A DNA stretch of 9,880 nucleotides from Trueperaceae bacterium (GTDB taxonomy: Bacteria > Deinococcota > Deinococci > Deinococcales > Trueperaceae), in assembly GCA_007130355.1 (NCBI GenBank), contig SLSQ01000057.1, positions 1 to 9,880 of the forward strand. Reading direction: 5' to 3'. The translations under genes were made by a program, and so were the position numbers. Under the pieces are notes generated by a model. The model made no database searches. It saw only the letters and a list, made by a program, of their open reading frames with translations, and was not told where the DNA came from. Positions 5,940 through 9,880 of this stretch are shown piece by piece; position 1 is the first letter of the stretch; every line of letters starts with the position of its first letter.

Positions 5940-6425
5940 TCACCGCGGCGCCTCGCCCCCGTCGCGGACCGGGAGTTCGTGCACCCCCGGTTCGGAGGCC
6001 GCGTCGGGGTAGACGAAGCCGAACAGCCACAGGAACCAGAGGGTCAGGACCCGCATCGGCCGGACCAGCAGGAGCACGCACACGATCCCGAGCGCGGCCA
6101 GCGCCGGCATCAGGCCGTCGAAGAAGCCGGTGCGCGGGACCACGATCAGCGAGATCGCGAGCAGGATCGTCACCGTGAGGAAGAAGCTGGACGGGATGGC
6201 GATCAGTTCGTTGCCCTCCATCCGGTCGAAGCGCGAATCGCAGCGGTCGCAGCGGGTGCGGACCGACCAGGGGCCCGACGTCACGCGGCCGAGTCCGCAG
6301 GCCGGACAGCGGAGCCTCAGGTTCGTCACGAACCAGCGCCGCACGACCAGTCCGAAGTCGTGCACGTGGACCTCGCGGAAGAAGCGGCGGGTCGTCCTGG
6401 TGCGTGGTCCGGGGACGTGCGGCAT
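5940..6425 (-). CDS. DUF983-like membrane protein with zinc ribbon
   Basis: From ATG 6425 the protein has 161 residues. This start has a GAGG about 9 nt upstream; an ATG at 6449 would add eight residues (MKRARIST) but has no ribosome site. A four-cysteine ribbon is visible: Cys40 and Cys43 in LRCPACGLGR, Cys59 and Cys62 in RCDRCDSRF, followed by MEGNELIAIPS. Two to three transmembrane segments come next (about 75-97, 103-121, 124-139). CPxCG-x-G, a second CxxC and then paired membrane helices is the DUF983 layout. The function of DUF983 is unknown; in some lineages its members lie near cytochrome oxidase or lipid genes. The N-terminus contains many arginines and is probably cytosolic. It is divergent from the phosphatidyltransferase gene, sharing an 80-bp control region. 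Confidence 0.75.
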   Translation of the reverse strand: MPHVPGPRTRTTRRFFREVHVHDFGLVVRRWFVTNLRLRCPACGLGRVTSGPWSVRTRCDRCDSRFDRMEGNELIAIPSSFFLTVTILLAISLIVVPRTGFFDGLMPALAALGIVCVLLLVRPMRVLTLWFLWLFGFVYPDAASEPGVHELPVRDGGEAPR

Positions 6426-6490
6426 GGTCGAGATCCTCGCACGCTTCATGCGTCGGTGGCGTGGCCGCGCGACGGATCGGTCCCGGACGC

Positions 6491-6498
6491 GATATACC
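6491..6498. promoter_or_regulatory. Shared symmetrical -10 core for divergent genes
   Basis: The only AT-rich stretch in the gap reads GATATACC. On the plus strand TATACC (6493-6498) stands 7 nt before the phosphatidyltransferase ATG, which lacks a ribosome site. On the minus strand TATATC (6496-6491) would start transcription near 6484 and give the DUF983-like gene a leader of roughly 60 nt. No good -35 is visible on either strand. Confidence 0.4.
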
Positions 6499-6505
6499 GG
6501 ACCCC

Positions 6506-7315
6506 ATGTCGCTCCCCCCCTCGATGCACGAACCGAACTCCGGCGCGGCCCGGGCCGTGGCGGCGGAACCGCCTCCCGGGACCGACCGGCGGTCGGCGCC
6601 GGCACGGGTCGCGAAGGTCCGTGGCTATCTGATCCACGTCTATACCGCCAGCACGCTCTTCTTCGTCGTGCTGGCGATCCAGTGGATCCTGGAGGGTCGG
6701 TACGAGCTGGCGTTGGCGGCGATGGCCGCGACCCTGTTGATCGACGCGTCGGACGGCACGCTCGCCCGCAAGTACCGGGTGGCCGAAACGGCGGGTCGGA
6801 TCGACGGCGAGCTTCTCGACAACGTCGTCGACTTCGCGTCGTACGTGGTTCTGCCGCTGCTGTTCCTGCTGCACGCGGAGCTGCTCGCGCCTCCGGCCGT
6901 GGCGTTCGCGACGGTGGTGGCGCTCAGTTCGGCCTACGGCTTCTCGCGCACCACCGCCAAGATGAGCGAGGAGGGGTTCTTCGTCGGCTTCCCGTCGTAC
7001 TGGAACGTCGTCGCCTTCTACCTCTTCGTCCTGGGGCTGGACCCGTGGGTCAATACGGCGGTCGTGGTACTGCTCTCGCTGCTGGCGTTCACCGACGTCA
7101 AGTTCCTGTACGTGAGCCGCCTGAAGCGTACGCGTTGGCTGCACTCGATCGGCGGCACGGCGTTCGGCGTGGCGTGCATGATCGCCCTCTTCGTCGAGCC
7201 GGGGGCGGTGCGGACCGCCGCGATCGCCGTGTCGCTCCTCTACGTCGTGTTCTACACGGCGCATTCGCTGGTCGCCGACCTGGCGCTGCGGCGACGGGAC
7301 GCCGCCGCGCGCTGA
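6506..7315 (+). CDS. pcs: CDP-alcohol phosphatidyltransferase, phosphatidylcholine synthase (Pcs) type
   Basis: The 269-residue protein starts at ATG 6506, leaderless-like. The catalytic motif is Asp83-Gly84, Ala87-Arg88, Gly101, Asp105 and Asp109. The spacing between AR and the Gly is 12 residues, not the usual 8. That spacing, DGx2ARx12Gx3Dx3D, is the variant known from bacterial phosphatidylcholine synthases. GELLDNVVDFASYVVLP (101-117) and FFVGFPSYWNVVAFYLFVL (158-176) also match Pcs. About seven to eight membrane segments are present (starting near 46, 68, 111, 131, 166, 184, 215, 239). Pcs condenses CDP-diacylglycerol with choline at the cytoplasmic membrane, giving phosphatidylcholine and CMP. 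The alcohol used here is inferred, not proven; a different small alcohol is possible. A hydrophilic N-terminal extension of about 35 residues is unusual; a later Met (7) does not remove it. No choline uptake gene is in view. Confidence 0.8.
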   Translation: MSLPPSMHEPNSGAARAVAAEPPPGTDRRSAPARVAKVRGYLIHVYTASTLFFVVLAIQWILEGRYELALAAMAATLLIDASDGTLARKYRVAETAGRIDGELLDNVVDFASYVVLPLLFLLHAELLAPPAVAFATVVALSSAYGFSRTTAKMSEEGFFVGFPSYWNVVAFYLFVLGLDPWVNTAVVVLLSLLAFTDVKFLYVSRLKRTRWLHSIGGTAFGVACMIALFVEPGAVRTAAIAVSLLYVVFYTAHSLVADLALRRRDAAAR

Positions 7316-7354
7316 CGATCGCGCGCCTCCGCCCGCCCCGTGACGCCCTCGCGG

Positions 7355-7408
7355 CGACGCGCCGCCCCCAATGTACGGCCCATGCCACACATTGGGGGCG
7401 GCGCGTCG
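7355..7408. repeat. 20-bp perfect inverted repeat upstream of the DUF1338 gene
   Basis: Arm 7355-7374 is the exact reverse complement of arm 7389-7408 (outer CGACGCGCCG, inner CCCCCAATGT). Between them lie 14 nt in which GGC (7377-7379) and GCC (7384-7386) pair again around a CCAT loop, leaving an AC/AC 2x2 internal mismatch. The whole is a 54-nt near-palindrome. It ends 2 nt before the TACGAT -10 box and covers the expected -35 position. It could be an operator, a terminator for the preceding lipid gene (no T-tract), or a remnant of a small palindromic repeat element. Confidence 0.9.
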
Positions 7409-7410
7409 GA

Positions 7411-7416
7411 TACGAT
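7411..7416 (+). promoter_or_regulatory. -10 box of leaderless DUF1338 gene
   Basis: TACGAT (7411-7416) fits TANNNT and lies 8 nt before the ATG at 7425, with no ribosome binding site between. The -35 region at 7387-7393 falls inside the right arm of the long inverted repeat and shows no clear consensus. Confidence 0.5.
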
Positions 7417-7424
7417 GCGGGGCG

Positions 7425-8339
7425 ATGATCCACACCATCGAGACCCCCATCGACGGAATCCTGGACGGACTCATGCGGCGCTACCAGGAGCGCGTGCCCG
7501 ACGTCGGCGCGGTGCAGGCCCGCATGATCGAGGACGGGTTGGTGCCCGAGGCGAGCGCCATCCAGAACGACCACGTCGCCTTCCGCACCATGGGCGTGCC
7601 GCACCTCGGCATCGCCAGCCTCGAGAAGATCTTCCTCCGCCACGGCTACCAGCGGCGCGATCCGTACCGCTTCGAAGGGAAGAAGCTCGACGCCTACTGG
7701 TACGCCCCGCCGAACCCGACGCTGCCGCGCATCTTCATCAGCGAGTTGCGCGTCGACGAGCTCTCCGACGAGGCCCGCGCCATCGTGCGCTCCTACACCG
7801 ACGCCGTCGCCTCCGACCCGGTCGATGATCTCGACCTCGACGACGTGGCGCAGGTCGACGCCTTCCTGCACTCGGGCCTCTGGCGCCTGCCGACCTGGAG
7901 CGACTACCAGCGCCTGGCCGAGGAGAGCGAGTACGCGGCCTGGGTGATCTACAACCGTTACTACCTGAACCACTTCACCGTCTCGGTCCACACGCTGCCG
8001 GACGGCTACGACACGATCCCCGCCTTCAACGACTGGCTCGAACGGCACGGCTTCACCCTCAACAGCGCGGGCGGAAAGGTCAAGACCAGCCCCGACGGGC
8101 TCCTGCGCCAGTCGTCGACCGTCGCCGAGATGATCCTCGCCGAGTTCGCGGACGGCGACGAGCACGCCATCAGCGGCTCGTACGTCGAGTTCGCCGAGCG
8201 GCGCCCGCTGCCGGAGTTCGCCGAGGTGCCGAAGGCGCAGCGCACGCGCGAGATGCTCCGCGAAGGGTTCGAAGCCGGCAACGCCGACAAGATCTTCGAG
8301 AGCACCTACGCCGAGCAGACCTCCGCGCGGGGGCGCTGA
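7425..8339 (+). CDS. DUF1338 / 2-oxoadipate dioxygenase-decarboxylase family protein
   Basis: The 304-residue protein starts at ATG 7425 (MIHTIETPIDGILDGLMRRYQERVPD). An in-frame ATG at 7371 lies inside the palindrome and upstream of the -10, so it is rejected. Family motifs are visible: NDHVAFRT (48-55), LNHFTVSVHTLPDGY (181-195), LLRQSSTVAE (226-235) and SYVEFAERRPLPEF (252-265). By comparison with HglS of Pseudomonas putida (His70, Arg74, a second His and a Glu), His50 and Glu256 with His183 (or His189) probably hold Fe(II), and Arg54, four residues after the first His as in HglS, should bind the substrate carboxylate. HglS converts 2-oxoadipate to D-2-hydroxyglutarate in lysine catabolism, and the fold is VOC-like. 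This protein is shorter than HglS, as in several other bacterial DUF1338 members, so the exact substrate is uncertain. No other lysine-catabolic gene is adjacent. Confidence 0.85.
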   Translation: MIHTIETPIDGILDGLMRRYQERVPDVGAVQARMIEDGLVPEASAIQNDHVAFRTMGVPHLGIASLEKIFLRHGYQRRDPYRFEGKKLDAYWYAPPNPTLPRIFISELRVDELSDEARAIVRSYTDAVASDPVDDLDLDDVAQVDAFLHSGLWRLPTWSDYQRLAEESEYAAWVIYNRYYLNHFTVSVHTLPDGYDTIPAFNDWLERHGFTLNSAGGKVKTSPDGLLRQSSTVAEMILAEFADGDEHAISGSYVEFAERRPLPEFAEVPKAQRTREMLREGFEAGNADKIFESTYAEQTSARGR

Positions 8340-8388
8340 GGCGCACGCGCCGGGGCGCGCGCGTACGGTCGTCGCGCCTTCCGCGTCC

Positions 8389-8394
8389 TATCGT
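8389..8394 (+). promoter_or_regulatory. Possible -10 box of the DUF2892 gene
   Basis: TATCGT (8389-8394) is the best -10 match in the 76-bp gap. It is followed about 10 nt later by the strong ribosome site AAAGGAGG (8403-8410). No clear -35 is present. Confidence 0.4.
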
Positions 8395-8415
8395 CGGAAG
8401 GGAAAGGAGGGCGCG

Positions 8416-8631
8416 ATGACCAAGAACGAAGGCGACCTCGACCGAATCGTCCGCGCCGTCGCCGGGGTGGCGCTCCTTTCCGCTGCGTTCATGCTCGGCG
8501 TCGGAACCGCCGTGCAGGTCGTCCTCGGCGTCGTCGGCGCGGTACTGCTGGTGACCGCCGCGGCCGGCTTCTGCCCGCTGTACGCGCTGTTCGGCGTGCG
8601 GACCTGCCCCGCTCCGAAGCGGGACGCCTGA
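8416..8631 (+). CDS. Small DUF2892 (YgaP-like) membrane protein
   Basis: A 71-residue protein starts at ATG 8416, preceded by a strong AAAGGAGG ribosome site. It opens with a charged stretch (MTKNEGDLDRIVRAVAG), then two hydrophobic helices (about 15-33 and 35-51), then GFCPLYALFGVRTCPAPKRDA. This is the full DUF2892 pattern: DRIVRAVAGVALL, GAVLLVTAAAGFCPLYALFG and a C-terminal pair of cysteines (53 and 64) in CPLYALFGVRTC. In YgaP the same membrane module is attached to a rhodanese domain and thought to handle small sulfur species; here it stands alone, as it commonly does. Role unknown. The gene is convergent with the MFS transporter and separated from it by a hairpin. Confidence 0.88.
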   Translation: MTKNEGDLDRIVRAVAGVALLSAAFMLGVGTAVQVVLGVVGAVLLVTAAAGFCPLYALFGVRTCPAPKRDA

Positions 8632-8660
8632 CCGCACCCGTTCCGCACGATCGATCGGAC

Positions 8661-8685
8661 CCGCCCCGGCCCCGCGCCGGGGCGG
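8661..8685. terminator. GC-rich hairpin, probable bidirectional terminator
   Basis: CCGCCCCGGC (8661-8670) pairs perfectly with GCCGGGGCGG (8676-8685) around CCCGC. It lies 29 nt after the DUF2892 stop and 3 nt after the stop of the convergent MFS gene. It has a 10-bp stem and no U-tract. Confidence 0.65.
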
Positions 8686-8688
8686 ATC

Positions 8689-9880
8689 TCACGAGGCGCT
8701 CGAACGCCCGGCCCCCGCGTCCGTCCGTCCCGACGGGCGCGACAGGGGGCGGGGCGGGCGCGCGGCCAGGAACAGGAACGCCCCGCCCGCCATCAGGACC
8801 GCCGCGCCGAGGAAGGCGGAGCGGTAGTCGCCCGTCAGGTCGGCCATCGCGCCGGCCGCGAGCGGTCCGGCCATCTGCCCGACCATCACGAACGAGAAGC
8901 TGATCCCCATGATCGTGGCGAAGGCGGTGCGCCCGAAATAGTCGGCCCGCAACGCCTGCATGATCGGGCCGCGCACGCCCCACGCCGCACCGTGCACGAC
9001 CGCGAAGAACAGCACCCACGGCGTGCTGGGCGCGAAGGCGACGACGACCAGCGCGAAGGCGTGCGCTGCCATGGCGGCGGCGGCGACGAAGCGTTTCGGG
9101 ACCCGGTCGCCCAGGACGCCGCCGAGCAGCTGCCCGCCCATCAACGATGCGGTCATCACCGCCACGATCAGCGAGGCCGACTGGATCGTGAACCCGAGGC
9201 CGTCGGTCAGGTGCACCACCAGGTGCACCGTCACGGTCGTCATCACCGCGACCGCGAGCGCGTGCCCGGCGGCGATCAGCCAGAACGCCCGCGTCCTCAG
9301 CGCCTCGCGGGCGCCGAAGTCGTGGCGAGGGCGCACCGACGGCGCGCCGCGAGCGGGGGGTTCGACCTCGTCGTCCGGGTCGTCGCCGTCGGGGTGCATG
9401 CCGTACGCCTCCGGCGAGCGGCGCATCAGCGCGCTCAGCGGCAGACCCACCACCAGCACCAGCGCCGCCGAAGCCCAGGCCGTGGTCCGGAAGCCGTACG
9501 TCGTCAACGCCCAGGCGACCGCGGGCACCGCCAGACCGCCGATGCCGACGCCGAGCTGCATCAACGCCAACGCCGAGGAGCGCCGGCGCTCGAACCAGTT
9601 CACCACCGTGGTCGTGAGCGACAGGAAGCCGCTCGCGCCGATGCCGAACGCCATCAGGATCATGGCGCCGTAGAAGCCGGCCTGCGTCTCGAAGCTGGCG
9701 AGCGCCGCGAAGCCGGCGGCCAAGATCACCAACCCGACCTGGATGACGGCGCGCGCGCCGATCCGCTGCAGCACCCAGCCCTGCAGCGGACTGAGCAGCC
9801 CCATCACTCCCCGCTGCAGCGCGAAGCCGGTCGCGAACACCGTCGCGCTCCAACCGAACTCGAGCTGCCACACCGCGACC
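8689..9880 (-). CDS. MFS transporter (OFA/monocarboxylate-like), N-terminus beyond window
   Basis: The frame is open from the window edge to the TGA at 8691-8689, about 396 residues. The true start is outside: the visible part begins with WQLEFGWSATVFATGFALQRG, which corresponds to the loop between helices 1 and 2, so helix 1 (about 30-45 residues) is missing. A GTG at 9873 is therefore not the start. Eleven further hydrophobic segments can be seen. Loop 2-3 reads LQGWVLQRIGARAVIQVG, a degenerate motif A, and the symmetrical copy is LLGGVLGDRVPKRFV. The central cytosolic loop starts RRSPEAYGMHPDGDDPDDE, and the 'S/RPE-x-YG-x-x-PDGD' pattern is characteristic of OFA-like and monocarboxylate-type MFS permeases. 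Predicted to move organic anions or similar small molecules across the cytoplasmic membrane by proton or exchange coupling. The substrate is unknown. Confidence 0.88.
   Translation of the reverse strand, partial: VAVWQLEFGWSATVFATGFALQRGVMGLLSPLQGWVLQRIGARAVIQVGLVILAAGFAALASFETQAGFYGAMILMAFGIGASGFLSLTTTVVNWFERRRSSALALMQLGVGIGGLAVPAVAWALTTYGFRTTAWASAALVLVVGLPLSALMRRSPEAYGMHPDGDDPDDEVEPPARGAPSVRPRHDFGAREALRTRAFWLIAAGHALAVAVMTTVTVHLVVHLTDGLGFTIQSASLIVAVMTASLMGGQLLGGVLGDRVPKRFVAAAAMAAHAFALVVVAFAPSTPWVLFFAVVHGAAWGVRGPIMQALRADYFGRTAFATIMGISFSFVMVGQMAGPLAAGAMADLTGDYRSAFLGAAVLMAGGAFLFLAARPPRPLSRPSGRTDAGAGRSSAS

Noticed and set aside
7371..7424. Upstream ATG start for the DUF1338 protein
   Set aside because: It lies within the palindrome and upstream of the -10 box; the added 18 residues do not resemble the family.
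8340..8388. CGCGC/GCGCG hairpin after the DUF1338 gene (8346-8359) as a terminator
   Set aside because: It is only a 5-bp stem in an alternating GC stretch where such pairings arise by chance, and there is no T-tract.
1..9880. Mobile element, prophage, CRISPR array, toxin-antitoxin or defence island
   Set aside because: No transposase, integrase, repeat-spacer array or nuclease-type gene was found on either strand. Composition and gene packing look uniform across the window.

Overview
The window is very GC-rich chromosomal DNA from a bacterium. Reading frames end in strongly G/C-biased third positions, and genes sit tightly packed in short divergent and convergent pairs. Several genes (ybaK-like, first aldo-keto reductase, pcs-like, DUF1338) lack a Shine-Dalgarno sequence but carry a -10-like hexamer 5-8 nt before the start codon, the arrangement of leaderless transcripts. 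Leaderless genes of this kind are common in Deinococcota and in Actinobacteria. Together with an AcuB-like CBS protein of a type I associate with Deinococcus/Thermus relatives, I lean towards Deinococcota (for example a Trueperaceae-like lineage), but this is inference and not certain.

Layout. Positions 1-362 (minus) hold the N-terminal part of a CBS-pair AcuB-like protein. A tRNA-Arg(CCU) follows at 441-517 (minus), with a promoter reaching into a 22-bp tandem repeat. An HxlR/SCP2 two-domain regulator (581-1324, minus) is divergent from a flavin-dependent oxidoreductase (1533-2780, plus), with inverted-repeat candidate operators between them. A translationally coupled minus-strand pair, ybaK-like tRNA deacylase and YczE/YitT-type membrane protein (2836-4013), is divergent from a translationally coupled pair of aldo-keto reductases (4053-5917, plus), and their two promoters overlap within about 40 bp. 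A strong hairpin ends the second reductase. A DUF983-like zinc-ribbon membrane protein (5940-6425, minus) is divergent from a CDP-alcohol phosphatidyltransferase carrying the bacterial phosphatidylcholine synthase variant of the motif (6506-7315, plus). A 20-bp perfect inverted repeat lies just upstream of a DUF1338/2-oxoadipate dioxygenase-decarboxylase homologue (7425-8339, plus). A small DUF2892 membrane protein (8416-8631, plus) and an OFA-like MFS transporter (8689-window end, minus) converge on a GC-rich hairpin.

The content is mostly housekeeping, redox and membrane metabolism, with no mobile element, phage, CRISPR or defence cassette visible. No intergenic gap exceeds 300 bases; the largest (1325-1532) holds the divergent HxlR/oxidoreductase control region. 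The most noteworthy signals are the long perfect palindrome before the DUF1338 gene, the Pcs-type lipid synthase, the compact bidirectional promoters and the 22-bp repeat that shares a stop codon with a tRNA promoter element. I did not find a convincing new multi-gene system.
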